Assembly: GCA_022821545.1 (NCBI GenBank)
Contig: JAJEDJ010000005.1
Coordinates: 1 to 64,000 of the forward strand
Source: Caldilineaceae bacterium
GTDB taxonomy: Bacteria > Chloroflexota > Anaerolineae > Caldilineales > Caldilineaceae
Length of the DNA stretch: 64,000 nucleotides
Reading direction: 5' to 3'
The position numbers were made by a program, and so were the translations under genes. Under the pieces are notes generated by a model. It saw only the letters and a program-made list of their open reading frames with translations. It was not told the origin of the DNA and made no database searches. Shown piece after piece: positions 37,368 to 46,933 of the stretch. How positions within the stretch are numbered: position 1 is the first letter of the stretch; every line of letters begins with the position of its first letter.

Positions 37368-38369
37368 TCAATTGTTCTGGGCGAAAATCAGCCATACTTC
37401 GCCGTTGCCGCCAGACACGCTGAATGTATAGTTCTGGCTGTCGCGCTCCCCGTTGCCGTCTCTGACGAAGATCGTGTAGTGGCCCGCTACGTTGCCGCCT
37501 GGGACCTGGCCAAGGGGGACCGCCTTGAGGTAGTTGTACTTATTGCCCTGGGGCCCCTGGTGCGTGGAGTTTCCGCCGCGCGTAGAGTTATTCACTGCGG
37601 CTACATGAATGCCGTCCTTGTGCAGCTCCACGTAGTAGCTGCCGCCGATGCCCTGAACTTCGTCGCCGCGTCCTTCGTGAACGAAGCCAATATAGAGCTT
37701 AAGTTCGCTGCCGCCGTTGTTCCTGAGATCCGTGTTGCGTAGCCTGAATTTGCAACCGTCCCCGCCGATGCCGGCGCAGGGGTCGGCCGGAGGCTGCGTC
37801 ACGGGGGGAGGCGTTGGCGGGACGGGCGTAGGCGGAATGGGCGTGGCCGTTGGTACTGGCGTTGGCGGAGGTGTGGGAATTATGGGCGCCACCTGCACAA
37901 GTTCCGGATTGGTTGCGGTTACCAGAGGGCTATAGACCCAGGCATACTGGCCCCCGTAAATGATCTGCCACCAGCCGCCGGCAGGATTCTTGCCGGAGAT
38001 AGGGTACTGATCTCCCAGCGAGGCTTGTCCGAGAATGGGGTAGTTCGTGCCCGGTCCTGCACGCACGTTCACGTTGCCTGAGATCGTCACCGTCGGAGAC
38101 TGGGAGGTCGCTGTCGGCGTAAGCGTCGGGGGTGAAGTCGGTGAAGGCGTCAGCGTCACCGTCGGTGTGGCCGTCGCTTCCAGAACGGCCAGCCGCTCCT
38201 CATACGAGGCCATTCGATCCGACATCGTGGCGACCAATTCCACCATGGCTTCAACTTTCGCCGCCAGAGTTTCGAGAGTCAACCCTGCGTCCTGTGCGTA
38301 GAGCGGAACTGCAATGGCGAGGAGGGCCACCACTATGAGCAATGCCAATCGTATCTTTTTCATCCTCAT
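37368..38369 (-). CDS. Secreted SH3-domain protein with novel C-terminal domain
   Basis: A 333-residue exported protein. A signal peptide (about 1-25, ending LYAQ) is followed by a helical, possibly coiled-coil segment (30-68) and a Thr/Pro linker (69-92). Next comes a bacterial SH3 domain (about 95-150, with GNVNVRAGPGTNYPILGQ), a Pro/Thr linker rich in PTP repeats (160-195) and a C-terminal domain of about 135 residues. The last domain starts with two Cys, contains KLYIGFVHEGRGDEV and YTIFVRDGNG, and was not recognised. SH3b domains usually bind cell wall or surface polymers. Confidence 0.75.
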   Translation of the reverse strand: MRMKKIRLALLIVVALLAIAVPLYAQDAGLTLETLAAKVEAMVELVATMSDRMASYEERLAVLEATATPTVTLTPSPTSPPTLTPTATSQSPTVTISGNVNVRAGPGTNYPILGQASLGDQYPISGKNPAGGWWQIIYGGQYAWVYSPLVTATNPELVQVAPIIPTPPPTPVPTATPIPPTPVPPTPPPVTQPPADPCAGIGGDGCKFRLRNTDLRNNGGSELKLYIGFVHEGRGDEVQGIGGSYYVELHKDGIHVAAVNNSTRGGNSTHQGPQGNKYNYLKAVPLGQVPGGNVAGHYTIFVRDGNGERDSQNYTFSVSGGNGEVWLIFAQNN

Positions 38370-38559
38370 TCCCGGTCTCTTAATTGCTCAGATTTCGATG
38401 CCGACAAAATAGAGGCACGCTATGGTTGGCGTGTCTTTGCGAACAAGAGTATTTCCTGAAGACTTGAACGACAGTCAGCAGTTTATTATCCAGTATCTGA
38501 TCCCATCGCCCAAACAGGGGGACGACCCCTCTGGCCGGACGCGGGTCTGGCGGCAGATG

Positions 38560-39309
38560 TTAAAGGATCTGGCTGAGGAAGAGTTTAGTGCGCTCGTGTT
38601 GAGCGTTGGTGAAGAAGTGTTCGGGCGTGCCGACCTCCATGATTTCGCCGCCGTCCATGAAGACGATGCGATCGGCAACTTCCCGCGCGAATCCCATCTC
38701 GTGGGTAACGACAAGCATCGTCATGCCCGTTTCGGCCAGCTCCTGCATAACGTCGAGAACCTCCTTAATCATCTCCGGATCGAGCGCCGAGGTCGGTTCG
38801 TCGAAGAGCATGATCTTCGGAGACATGGCGAGCGAGCGGGCGATGGCGACGCGCTGCTGCTGGCCTCCGGACAGCTGACCTGGGTACTTGTCGGCCTGTT
38901 CGGGAATGCCGACGCGATTGAGCAGGCCCATGGCGGTCTCCTGGGCCTCTTCCTTCTTCATTTTGCGGACCTGGATAGGCGCCAGCGTTATATTCTCCAT
39001 CACCGTGAGGTGGGGAAAGAGGTTGAACTGCTGGAAGACCATCCCGGCTTCGGAGCGGATCTGCTCGATGTTGCGCACGTCTCGGGTAAGCGGGATGCCG
39101 TCGACGATGATGTCGCCGGCCTGGTGCTCTTCGAGGCGGTTGATACAACGGATGAAGGTCGATTTGCCGGAGCCGGAGGGACCGATGATGACAACCACTT
39201 CCTGGGCTTTGACGCGCAGGCTGCAGTCTTTGAGAGCCTGGAAGTCGCCGAACCATTTGCATACGTCCTGGCAGATGATGATCTCTTCGGCAGTCGAGTT
39301 TTCGGACAT
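38560..39309 (-). CDS. aapP: General amino-acid ABC transporter ATPase
   Basis: A 249-residue ATPase of the polar amino-acid uptake family. Walker A is [10 protein letters not shown], the signature [14 protein letters not shown] and Walker [13 protein letters not shown], with switch His in [11 protein letters not shown] 39309 has GAGGTG 7 bases upstream. It is the last gene of the aapJQMP run and the only amino-acid importer ATPase in the window, so it could also serve the orphan binding protein and permease at 13692-15537. Confidence 0.94.
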   Translation of the reverse strand: MSENSTAEEIIICQDVCKWFGDFQALKDCSLRVKAQEVVVIIGPSGSGKSTFIRCINRLEEHQAGDIIVDGIPLTRDVRNIEQIRSEAGMVFQQFNLFPHLTVMENITLAPIQVRKMKKEEAQETAMGLLNRVGIPEQADKYPGQLSGGQQQRVAIARSLAMSPKIMLFDEPTSALDPEMIKEVLDVMQELAETGMTMLVVTHEMGFAREVADRIVFMDGGEIMEVGTPEHFFTNAQHERTKLFLSQIL

Positions 39310-39372
39310 GGTGGGCACCTCGGTAATGCGCGCTGCGTAAACGGTTGAGAGAACTGGCTTCCTGCCCCCGCG

Positions 39373-40593
39373 CTAGCGTTCGCCGACGCCCAGCCGCTGC
39401 TCAATCCGCCGGCTGGCGTAGGACATGCTGTAGCTGAAAATCCAGAACAGCACCGCGATGATGGCGTACACTTCCTGCTGAGTGCCGAGCCAGTCGGGAT
39501 TGGCCAGGATTGTGCGGGCAATGCCCAGCAGATCGAAGATGCCGACAAGGGCTACAAGTGTAGTGTCTTTGAAAAGGCTGATGAACTGCCCCACGAGAAC
39601 GGGGATTACCGCCCGCAACGCCTGCGGCAGGATGATGTGCATGGTGGACTGGTATGTGCTGAGTCCAAGGGCCTGTGCGGCCTCATACTGGCCGCGCGAG
39701 ATCGACTGCAGGCCGCCGCGCACGTTTTCAGCCGTGTAAGCGGCTGAGAAAAGCGTGATGGCGACAAGCGCGCGCAGGACCCGGTCGACGAGTGGGAAGC
39801 CGTCGGGCAGAAACAGCTGCAGCATGACCTGGCCCATGAACAGCAGGCTGATGAGCGGCACGCCGCGAATGAATTCAATGTAAATCACGCTGATTACGCG
39901 GATGGCGGGCAACTTCGACTGGCGGCCGAGCGCAAGCAGGACACCAAGCGGAAACGAGAGGGTGATTCCGAAGAAGGCGAGCAACAGGGAGAGGAGCAGT
40001 CCGCCCCAGAGGATGGGCTGGACCGGGGGCATCGGGCCTTCCTCTGCGCCGATTCCCCGCAGAAGGATTAGCATAACGACGAGGTAGGCGAGGAGCAGGT
40101 AGGCTGCCGCGCGGCCCCGCCGTTGGATCGGCATGTGACCGGCAATATAGAAACCGGCGCCGGCCGCGGCGGCTGCGATGAGCAGGTTGAGTCGCGTCCC
40201 CATGGAGAAGAAGGGGATGAGCATGAGAACGAAGGGAATCGCGATCAGGATGCGGGCCGCGCCGCTGAACTGACCGCTGATCAGCCTCCAGGTGATGCCC
40301 ACGACGCCGCCGAGCAGATGGATAACGAGCCAGAGCCGCCAGGCTTCCGTGGCAGGGTACTGGCCGCGCATGATGAGGTTGAAGTTCGCCGGTATGACGC
40401 CCCACTCAGCGGTAAAAAAGGCCCAGCGCAGCAGGAGGCGGGCAATGAAGACGATGAAGGCCAGAGCGACAAGCGTCAAGAGCGAGTTGAACAGGTCGCT
40501 GAACAGGTTGCGCCGCACCCAGCCGAGAACTGTGTAGCGTTCCGTAATTGGAAGGACTGAGCGGTCCGATGGGGTGCCAGCCACTGTGGTCAT
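39373..40593 (-). CDS. aapM: General amino-acid ABC transporter permease AapM
   Basis: A 406-residue permease, longer than the usual 220-280 because of an N-terminal half with several extra helices, as in the AapM/BztC class. The transport core from about 200 contains YIEFIRGVPLISLLFMGQ and the docking loop EAAQALGLSTYQSTMHI before ILPQALRAVIP. It pairs with AapQ. AAGGATC lies about 11 bases before the ATG. Confidence 0.92.
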   Translation of the reverse strand: MTTVAGTPSDRSVLPITERYTVLGWVRRNLFSDLFNSLLTLVALAFIVFIARLLLRWAFFTAEWGVIPANFNLIMRGQYPATEAWRLWLVIHLLGGVVGITWRLISGQFSGAARILIAIPFVLMLIPFFSMGTRLNLLIAAAAAGAGFYIAGHMPIQRRGRAAAYLLLAYLVVMLILLRGIGAEEGPMPPVQPILWGGLLLSLLLAFFGITLSFPLGVLLALGRQSKLPAIRVISVIYIEFIRGVPLISLLFMGQVMLQLFLPDGFPLVDRVLRALVAITLFSAAYTAENVRGGLQSISRGQYEAAQALGLSTYQSTMHIILPQALRAVIPVLVGQFISLFKDTTLVALVGIFDLLGIARTILANPDWLGTQQEVYAIIAVLFWIFSYSMSYASRRIEQRLGVGER

Positions 40594-40679
40594 CTGTCGA
40601 TCGATCCTTGCGATTTGTGCTGGGAGTCTCCGGTTGTTGGTCTGGCAGTTCGCTGCGTGTCTGCCCTGCGTACGTGCCG

Positions 40680-41864
40680 CTAACGTTCGACGAGGCGGAT
40701 CCGGCGGTTATAGATATTCATGAGCAGAGAGGTAAGCAGACTGAGCGACAGGTATGTGCCCATAATCATGGTAAACATTTCAATTTCGCGGCCCGTCTGG
40801 TTCAGGATAGTGTTACCGGCGACCGCGAACAGGTCGGGATAGCCGATAGCGATGGCCAGTGAGGAGTTCTTGGTGAGATTCAGGTACTGGCTGGTGAGCG
40901 GCGGGATGATGACCCGCAGGGCCTGGGGGAAGATGATGAGCCTGAGCGTCTGGGCAGGGTTAAGGCCCAGGGAAGTTGCAGCCTCCCGCTGTCCTTTGGA
41001 GACGGACTGAATGCCGGCGCGCACGACTTCAGCGATAAAGGCGGCGGTGTAAATGATCAGTCCGGACAGCAGAGCCATAAACTGCTGGCTGAGGACCTTT
41101 CCGCCCTGCGTGTTGAAGCCTTCGAGGAAGGGTTGGTCCAGTGTCATCGGCTGCGGCAAAACGATCCAGCCAACGAGACCGACGGCGGCGACCGTTACCA
41201 GGAACCAGAGCGTGATTAGCGGCATGCGACCGGTACGCTTGCCCTGTTCGCGCAGGAACCAGGCCACGGCGGCGCCGAGGACGACGCCCGCGCCCAGGAC
41301 AATCAGAAATGTGCCCCAGGATTCGGTGGGAATGCCCCACGGGATGGCAATGCCGCGATTGCTGAGAAAGATGGGGCCGGGCAATACGATGGCTTCGGCA
41401 ACGCGCGGCATCTTGAGAAAGACCGCCTGCGCCCAGAAGATCAGCAGGACGAGCAGGGGGATGTTGCGAAAGATATCAATGTAAATGGCTGCGATGCGGC
41501 TGACAAGAAAGTTCGTGGAGAGGCGCATCACGCCAATTACGATCCCGAGCGCGGTGGCGAAGATTATGCCGAGAAAGGCGACCTGGAATGTATTGAGCAG
41601 ACCGACAACAAAGGCTCTGAGGTAGGTCCGTTCTCGAGAATATTCAATCAGGCTTTCGCCAATGTCGAAGCCGGCGGCCTGGCCGAGAAAACTGAAACTG
41701 ATGGCGACGCTGTGTTTTTCGCGCAGCCCGGTTATCATGTTGCTATAGAAAAACAGTCCCAGCCCGACGACGACAAAGACCACCAGGAACTGGCTGAAGA
41801 TGCCGAGCACGCGCTCATCGCGGTAAAAGGGCGGGCGGACCTGACTGGCGTGGGTCTCCTGCAT
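40680..41864 (-). CDS. aapQ: General amino-acid ABC transporter permease AapQ
   Basis: A 394-residue permease of the AapQ/BztB class. The core is split by an insertion of about 100 residues after YIDIFRNIPLLVLLIFW, typical of this class. The docking loop is REAATSLGLNPAQTLRLI followed by IFPQALRVIIPP. The ribosome site is weak. It follows aapJ after a 9-base-stem hairpin. Confidence 0.92.
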   Translation of the reverse strand: MQETHASQVRPPFYRDERVLGIFSQFLVVFVVVGLGLFFYSNMITGLREKHSVAISFSFLGQAAGFDIGESLIEYSRERTYLRAFVVGLLNTFQVAFLGIIFATALGIVIGVMRLSTNFLVSRIAAIYIDIFRNIPLLVLLIFWAQAVFLKMPRVAEAIVLPGPIFLSNRGIAIPWGIPTESWGTFLIVLGAGVVLGAAVAWFLREQGKRTGRMPLITLWFLVTVAAVGLVGWIVLPQPMTLDQPFLEGFNTQGGKVLSQQFMALLSGLIIYTAAFIAEVVRAGIQSVSKGQREAATSLGLNPAQTLRLIIFPQALRVIIPPLTSQYLNLTKNSSLAIAIGYPDLFAVAGNTILNQTGREIEMFTMIMGTYLSLSLLTSLLMNIYNRRIRLVER

Positions 41865-41887
41865 AGGCTGACTCTGGGGTGGGTGCA

Positions 41888-41921
41888 GCCATACGGCCAG
41901 CCGTGAGGCAGACCGTATGGC
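41888..41921 (-). other. Stem-loop between aapJ and aapQ
   Basis: GCCATACGG (41888-41896) and CCGTATGGC (41913-41921) form a perfect 9-base stem, with GCC/GGC pairing again in the loop. It lies 12 bases after the aapJ stop. There is no T run, suggesting mRNA protection or partial attenuation. Confidence 0.65.
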
Positions 41922-41933
41922 ATTGTAAGCGAA

Positions 41934-43031
41934 TTAGCGGATCGGGGGCGCGTACAGGATGCCGCCGTCGGTGTAGAGGCTGTTCAGACCGCGGGGCAGG
42001 TCGAAGACCGTATCCGGCCCGAGATTGCGGTCGTAAATTTCGGCGTAGTTGCCAAGTTGCTTGATCACGTCGACGAAGCAGCCGGCGTTGGAGAGACCAA
42101 TCTTGGCGCAGAAGTCACCTTCCAGACCCAGCAGTTTGCGAATGTTGGGGTCGTTGCTGTCCATGTAGCTGTCAACGTTCTGGGAGGTAATGCCGTGCTC
42201 TTCAGCCAGCATGGTGGAGTAGACGACCCAGTTGACAATGTCGAACCACTGGTCGTCGCCATGGCGGACGGCCGGACCCAGGGGCTCCTTGGAGAGTGTC
42301 ACGTTGATGATAACGTGGTCCCCGGGGACGGTGAGCGTGGTCTGGCGGGAGACGAGGCTGGACTTGTCGGTGGTGACGGCGTCGCAGCGGCCTTCGTCGT
42401 AAGCATTGAAGGACTGGTCGAAGTCTTCAAAGACGACGGCTTCGTAGTCAACACCTGCCGCGGCGAACTGATCGGCGAGGTTAAGCTCGGTGGTCGTTCC
42501 GGTCACGACGCAGACTGACGCGCCCTGCAGGTCCTGCAGTGTTGCAACACCGCTCTCCTTGCGCACCATCAGACCCTGGCCGTCGTAGAAGGTGGTGGGG
42601 CCGAAGTTCATGCCCAGATCGGTGTCGCGAGACATCGTCCAGGTGGTGTTGCGAATGATGACGTCGCCCTCACCGCTGGAGAGAATGGTAAAGCGCTCTT
42701 TGGCGGTAGCAGGCCGTACTTCAAGGGCATTGGCGTCGCCAAAGATGGCCGCAGCGATGGCACGGCAATAGTCGACGTCAAAGCCGGAGAAGTTGCCTTC
42801 CGAGTCCAGGAATCCAAACCCTGGTAGCTGAGCATTGCCGATGCAGACCAGTTTGCCGCGTTCCTGCACGATGCTGAGTGTGGACTGCACTTCCTGCATC
42901 GCCGGCGCGGCCGCTTCGTCTGACTCGACAACCTCGGGTCCGGCTGCGGGACTCATACATGCGGCTATGATCATGCCAATGACCATAGACAGAATCATCC
43001 CTGCCTTGTTCAATTTCCTCATGCTCTTCAT
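41934..43031 (-). CDS. aapJ: General amino-acid ABC transporter binding lipoprotein
   Basis: A 365-residue family-3 binding protein of the AapJ class, longer than most in the family. A signal peptide ends in a lipobox IIAAC. Class markers are RGKLVCIGNAQLPGFGFLD, FSGFDVDYCRAIAAAIFGD and IIRNTTWTMSRDTDLGMNFGP. AAGGAGC lies 8 bases before the ATG. It heads the four-gene operon and has a broad L-amino-acid specificity in characterised relatives. Confidence 0.94.
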   Translation of the reverse strand: MKSMRKLNKAGMILSMVIGMIIAACMSPAAGPEVVESDEAAAPAMQEVQSTLSIVQERGKLVCIGNAQLPGFGFLDSEGNFSGFDVDYCRAIAAAIFGDANALEVRPATAKERFTILSSGEGDVIIRNTTWTMSRDTDLGMNFGPTTFYDGQGLMVRKESGVATLQDLQGASVCVVTGTTTELNLADQFAAAGVDYEAVVFEDFDQSFNAYDEGRCDAVTTDKSSLVSRQTTLTVPGDHVIINVTLSKEPLGPAVRHGDDQWFDIVNWVVYSTMLAEEHGITSQNVDSYMDSNDPNIRKLLGLEGDFCAKIGLSNAGCFVDVIKQLGNYAEIYDRNLGPDTVFDLPRGLNSLYTDGGILYAPPIR

Positions 43032-43206
43032 TGTGCGCTCCTTGAAATGGATGGTGGAAATGGAAACGGACTACAGTGACCCGTTAAGTGGTGACGGGCC
43101 AGGGAACGTTGTAACCGATCATAGCAGCTTTGCCCTCATGCCCGTTACATGCTGAATTCGGCCCATCGTCCCTGCAGAAAGGGCTGTGAGGGAACCTCAG
43201 TAATAA

Positions 43207-43235
43207 AGTATAATACAAGTCCGGCAACGCAACAA
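43207..43235 (-). promoter_or_regulatory. Candidate promoter of aapJQMP
   Basis: On the minus strand TTGTTG (43235-43230), a 17-base spacer and TATACT (43212-43207) lie in an AT-rich stretch. The -10 matches consensus at five of six positions. Confidence 0.5.
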
Positions 43236-43353
43236 CAGAGTCAGATAAGTGGGAAACAGAAGAAGGTGAGAGGACAGCCTTCTTTCCCCTCATCCACTAT
43301 CTCAGTTTGAAGCAGGCCGTGTCGATTTACACACAGCGAATAACTGTTTGCTT

Positions 43354-43382
43354 TTGGGCATATATTGGCGGTGGGATATAAT
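43354..43382 (+). promoter_or_regulatory. Candidate promoter of the zinc-ribbon gene
   Basis: A perfect TATAAT (43377-43382) follows TTGGGC (43354-43359) after 17 bases, 90 bases before the ATG. Confidence 0.5.
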
Positions 43383-43472
43383 CGTCGAATGCCCGATTCT
43401 GGAGCCTTGCGATTTGCGCCCCCGGTAGAGACACAGTCCGGAATGGGTCCGGCGACCTGACAGGAGAAGCGA

Positions 43473-44048
43473 ATGCTGGCAGAACTGTCCAACACGATTG
43501 CAACCCTCATTGGAATTCTCGTTGCCCTTTTGGGCGCGTTCCTCTTTGCTTTCTGGATTGCGATGGGCATTTGGACGTTCAATGACATTCGCAGCCGCAC
43601 ACGGGACTGGCTGGCCATCGTTCTTGCCAGTCTGCTGGTGCTTGTTTTTCCTCTTGTCGGCCTCGTTCTCTATATGATGATCCGGCCCAGGGAGACCCTG
43701 GCGGATGTCTTTGACAGGGCGCTGGAAGAAGAGTCCTTGCTGAGGGAACTGGAGGCGACGCTTTCCTGTCACAGTTGCGGACTGCCGGTACAGGACAGTT
43801 GGAACTTCTGCTCAAACTGTCACAGCCAGTTGCGTTATGCATGTTCCAGCTGCGGCAAGGCGATGCGGCACGAGTGGAGCATCTGCGTCAGCTGCGGCGC
43901 AGACCAGAGCGAGCAGGATCCTCTCGCACGAGATGGACAGAGCAACGCCGGATTCAGAGCCGGCGGCCCGGTTTCGACCGCCACCCAGGAGACTGCGGCA
44001 GGCGCAGCGGCATTCGGACCCGCGCAGGATTCTTCGCCAAGAAGATAG
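43473..44048 (+). CDS. Membrane protein with double zinc ribbon
   Basis: A 191-residue protein of unknown function. Two N-terminal helices (about 10-35 and 48-70) are followed by a short acidic linker. Four paired CxxC knuckles (CHSC, CSNC, CSSC, CVSC at about 99-142) then form two zinc ribbons facing the cytoplasm. The tail is Gly/Ala/Ser-rich and probably disordered. GGAGAAG precedes the ATG. Its gene stands alone with its own promoter, convergent to the ThDP enzyme. Confidence 0.8.
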   Translation: MLAELSNTIATLIGILVALLGAFLFAFWIAMGIWTFNDIRSRTRDWLAIVLASLLVLVFPLVGLVLYMMIRPRETLADVFDRALEEESLLRELEATLSCHSCGLPVQDSWNFCSNCHSQLRYACSSCGKAMRHEWSICVSCGADQSEQDPLARDGQSNAGFRAGGPVSTATQETAAGAAAFGPAQDSSPRR

Positions 44049-44097
44049 TACAGTCCCGGACATTCCAGTAATTGCCCAGACCCGCTTCCCGGACTAC

Positions 44098-45735
44098 CTA
44101 GTTCGCTTTCCTCCGTTCGGTGGGGGCGGACATCTTCGTCCACGGAGCGGGCATCTCTCCAACGGGAACCTCGATCAAAACGGGCATATCGGCGGCAAAG
44201 GCATCGGCCAGGGCATTCCGGAGTTCGCCCGGCGTATGAACGCGGAGTGCATGCGCGCCGAAGGATTGGGCAAATGCGACGAAATCGGGATTGTGCAGTT
44301 CGCTGGCGATGACGCGACCGCCGTAATCCTGCTTCTGCATTCTGAGCACGTTGCCGTAGGCGGAGTCGTTGAAAACGACGGTGACAGTGTTGATGCCGTG
44401 CTGAACAGCGGTCGCCATCTCGGTGGCGGAGAAGAGCAGGCCGCCGTCTCCACTGACGCATAGTACCGGCCGTTCGGGGAAGGCTACTTTAGCGCCTAGT
44501 GCGGCGGGGAAACTCCAGCCCAACGTAACCTGGTAGTTGGAGGTCAGGTAGGTCCGCGGCTGGTAGACCGGCATGGCTTCACGGCTAACGTATCCCACCT
44601 GTGTAATGTCCTCGACGTAGATGCCATCGTCCGGCAGGGCCTCGCGGATGGCGCGCACGAAACTCATCTGCGGCTGGACCGACTCATATATCGCCTCCAT
44701 TTCATCCTGCAGGGCCAGCATTTCGACCCGGCGGGGGCGCCTTTCGCGATTGTGCGCCGCCAGCGCGGGCAGCAGCGCTTGCAAGGCGTCGCGACTGTCC
44801 GCTACGAGAGAGACGTCCGGCGGTTCGAAACGATCGTGCTCCTCGGGGTCGATGTCTACGCGAATGAGACGCAGCTTGCCCGGCTTTCCCCAACGCATCA
44901 TCGGGGTGGACAAGCGAGAGCCCACGGAAATGGCGACGTCGGCCTGCTCCCACAGCCGCCGGCCCGGGCCGAGTGAGTGGCTGAAGGGGTGGCGGCTGGA
45001 GAGGATGCCGCGACCGGAAGCGCTGGCGATGACAGGGGCTTGCAGGGTCTCCGACAGTGTGCGAATCTCCTCGGTCGCGTCGACGGCGCCGCCGCCCACG
45101 AAAATAACCGGATTCCGCGCCCCGGCAAGGAGGCGGGCTGCTTCAGTGACCGCCCCACTGTCAACGGCCGGCCGGTTCAAGCCCGGAGGCACATGTTCGT
45201 CCTCGAACTCGGCCTGGCGGGAAAAGACGTTGAGCGGCACTTCGAGACCAACGGGCCGCGGGCGGTCGGAGCGCATTGCGCTGAGCGCCTCCGCTAGCAG
45301 GCGGGGGACGTCGGCGGGGCTTTCGACGCGGCGGGCCCACTTGGTCAGTGAGCGCAGGATTCCGAGCTGGTCGGGGATTTCGTGAAGCATACCGTAACCG
45401 CGGCCGATGTGGTCGCTGTGGAGCTGGCCCGTCAGACACAGGACCGGTGCATTGGTGGCGTACGCGGTGGAGAGGGCGGCGGCGGCATTGAGGAAGCCGG
45501 GACCCGGCACGACGACGTATACGCCGGTCTTGCCGGAAGCGAGCGCGTAGCCGAGAGCCATGTAGGCGGCGCCCTGCTCGTGGCGTGTGTGGATCACGCG
45601 CATACGGTCGCGGGCGTCGTAGACGGCCGTGTAGAAGTAGTCGTTCTGTACGCCGGGCAGCCCGAAAATCGTGTCGATTCCGTGTGAGAGAAGGCCGTTG
45701 ACGAGCGCTTCGCCGCCGGTACGTGTGGTGGTCAT
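44098..45735 (-). CDS. ThDP-dependent enzyme of the acetolactate synthase family
   Basis: A 545-residue enzyme with the three domains of acetolactate synthase-like proteins. Glu53 in RHEQGAAYMALGYA is the ThDP-activating Glu. The diphosphate motif GDGG begins near residue 430 and ends in NDSAYGN. A regulatory small subunit is absent, and the neighbours are an enolase-superfamily protein and a sugar-lyase-like protein. A catabolic decarboxylase or carboligase acting on a sugar-acid product is therefore more likely than branched-chain synthesis. GGAGCC precedes the ATG. Confidence 0.88.
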   Translation of the reverse strand: MTTTRTGGEALVNGLLSHGIDTIFGLPGVQNDYFYTAVYDARDRMRVIHTRHEQGAAYMALGYALASGKTGVYVVVPGPGFLNAAAALSTAYATNAPVLCLTGQLHSDHIGRGYGMLHEIPDQLGILRSLTKWARRVESPADVPRLLAEALSAMRSDRPRPVGLEVPLNVFSRQAEFEDEHVPPGLNRPAVDSGAVTEAARLLAGARNPVIFVGGGAVDATEEIRTLSETLQAPVIASASGRGILSSRHPFSHSLGPGRRLWEQADVAISVGSRLSTPMMRWGKPGKLRLIRVDIDPEEHDRFEPPDVSLVADSRDALQALLPALAAHNRERRPRRVEMLALQDEMEAIYESVQPQMSFVRAIREALPDDGIYVEDITQVGYVSREAMPVYQPRTYLTSNYQVTLGWSFPAALGAKVAFPERPVLCVSGDGGLLFSATEMATAVQHGINTVTVVFNDSAYGNVLRMQKQDYGGRVIASELHNPDFVAFAQSFGAHALRVHTPGELRNALADAFAADMPVLIEVPVGEMPAPWTKMSAPTERRKAN

Positions 45736-45759
45736 TGGGTCGGCTCCGGGCGGCTGGGG

Positions 45760-46875
45760 TTAGTGAGCAACTGAACCGTCGGCGTGATAGCTGCCGGTGA
45801 TCTTCTTGGGCTTATAGGGGTACTTTTCCAATTTGCTCTCGTCAATGTGAAGTCCGATGCCGGGACGGTCCGAGACCACGAGGTATCCGCCCTGACGCTC
45901 GACCGGCGTGTCTACGATGTCGTTGAATGCGTCGGCGGTGGGATGGCTTTCCATCAGCACGTAGTTGGGGATCGCCGCGTCAAGCTGGCAGAAGGCGGCG
46001 ATGTTGACCGGGCTGCCCATCAGGTGGGGAAAGATGCCGACAAATGCGGATTCGGCGATGGCCGCGACCTTTTTGACCTGAGTGAAGCCGCCTGCGAGGG
46101 AGAGGTCCGGGCGGATGAGGCTGACGATTTTGCGGTCGATGAGATCTTTGAACTGGAAGATGTTGTAAAAGCGTTCACCGGTGGCCATGGGCAGGGGAAC
46201 GGTCTTCGCGATGTAATCCATGGACTCCAGGCTTTCCGGGGCGAGCGGGTCCTCGTAGTACAGAATTCGGAAGGGCAGCAGTTCGCGGGCGAGGATGATT
46301 GCCTCCTCGGGACGAAGATTGCGGTGGATCTCGAGACCGAGATCTATGTTGAAACCGACGGCGTCGCGCACTGCGGCGACCATTGCGACGGCCTCGCCGA
46401 TCACCTGGGAGGCCGTCTTACCTTCGAAACCGGGCAGAAAAGGGGACATGCGAAGGGAAACGTAGCCGGCCCCGACCTGCTCTTGAGCGCTGGCGGCGCA
46501 CGCTTCGACCGTTGACCCGACTACGTTTGCAAATACCTTGATCCTGTCGCGAACGCGGCCCCCCAACAACTGATGGACCGGCTGACCCACGGCCTGGCCG
46601 GCGATGTCCCACAGCGCGATGTCGATAGCGCTCAGGGCGGCGCTGAGCGCGGCGCCCATAAAGTGGGCATCGCGGCTGACGGTCTGGTAATGGTGTTCAA
46701 TGCGCGCGGCGTCCTTGCCAGTGAAGTAATCGCTCAGTTCAAGGATGGCGCGATTCACGACGCCGTGATGCGCCCAGAGGCCGGCCTCGCCGTTGCCGAC
46801 CAGGCCCTGGTCTGTGTAGACGCGCACGAGAAGAAATCTGTCTACCAGAAAGGGTGTGATCTTCTCTATCTTCAT
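45760..46875 (-). CDS. Mandelate racemase/enolase-superfamily protein
   Basis: A 371-residue enzyme of the sugar-acid dehydratase branch. Metal ligands are Asp178 (NIDLGLEIH), Glu208 (YYEDP) and Glu234 (MATGERFY). His284 (FPHLMGSP) matches the catalytic His of galactonate dehydratase, but the His two residues after the first ligand is Gly180 here. The frame runs on to 47085, but that part overlaps the next gene; ATG 46875 with GGGGGA 8 bases upstream is the start. It lies 24 bases before the ThDP gene, so the two are co-expressed. Confidence 0.9.
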   Translation of the reverse strand: MKIEKITPFLVDRFLLVRVYTDQGLVGNGEAGLWAHHGVVNRAILELSDYFTGKDAARIEHHYQTVSRDAHFMGAALSAALSAIDIALWDIAGQAVGQPVHQLLGGRVRDRIKVFANVVGSTVEACAASAQEQVGAGYVSLRMSPFLPGFEGKTASQVIGEAVAMVAAVRDAVGFNIDLGLEIHRNLRPEEAIILARELLPFRILYYEDPLAPESLESMDYIAKTVPLPMATGERFYNIFQFKDLIDRKIVSLIRPDLSLAGGFTQVKKVAAIAESAFVGIFPHLMGSPVNIAAFCQLDAAIPNYVLMESHPTADAFNDIVDTPVERQGGYLVVSDRPGIGLHIDESKLEKYPYKPKKITGSYHADGSVAH

Positions 46876-46933
46876 CGAGGGTTCCCCCATTTGACAGCGG
46901 GTCGTTGCAGGCGAAAGTCCTGGGTCCCACGCG

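Larger units (their letters stand above)
43032..43472. other. Divergent regulatory region of 441 bases
   Basis: No convincing gene is present. The region carries the leftward aap promoter at 43207-43235, giving a 176-base leader, and a rightward promoter at 43354-43382 for the zinc-ribbon gene. Small frames on the minus strand lack ribosome sites and recognisable content. Confidence 0.5.

Noticed and set aside
37760..37900. Possible DNA repeat array in the Pro/Thr linker of the SH3 protein
   Set aside because: The repetition comes from PTP-type codons in a coding linker, with no regular spacer; not a CRISPR or independent repeat.
43084..43293. Small minus-strand frame in the aap leader
   Set aside because: No ribosome site and it lies between the aap promoter and the aapJ start; treated as leader.
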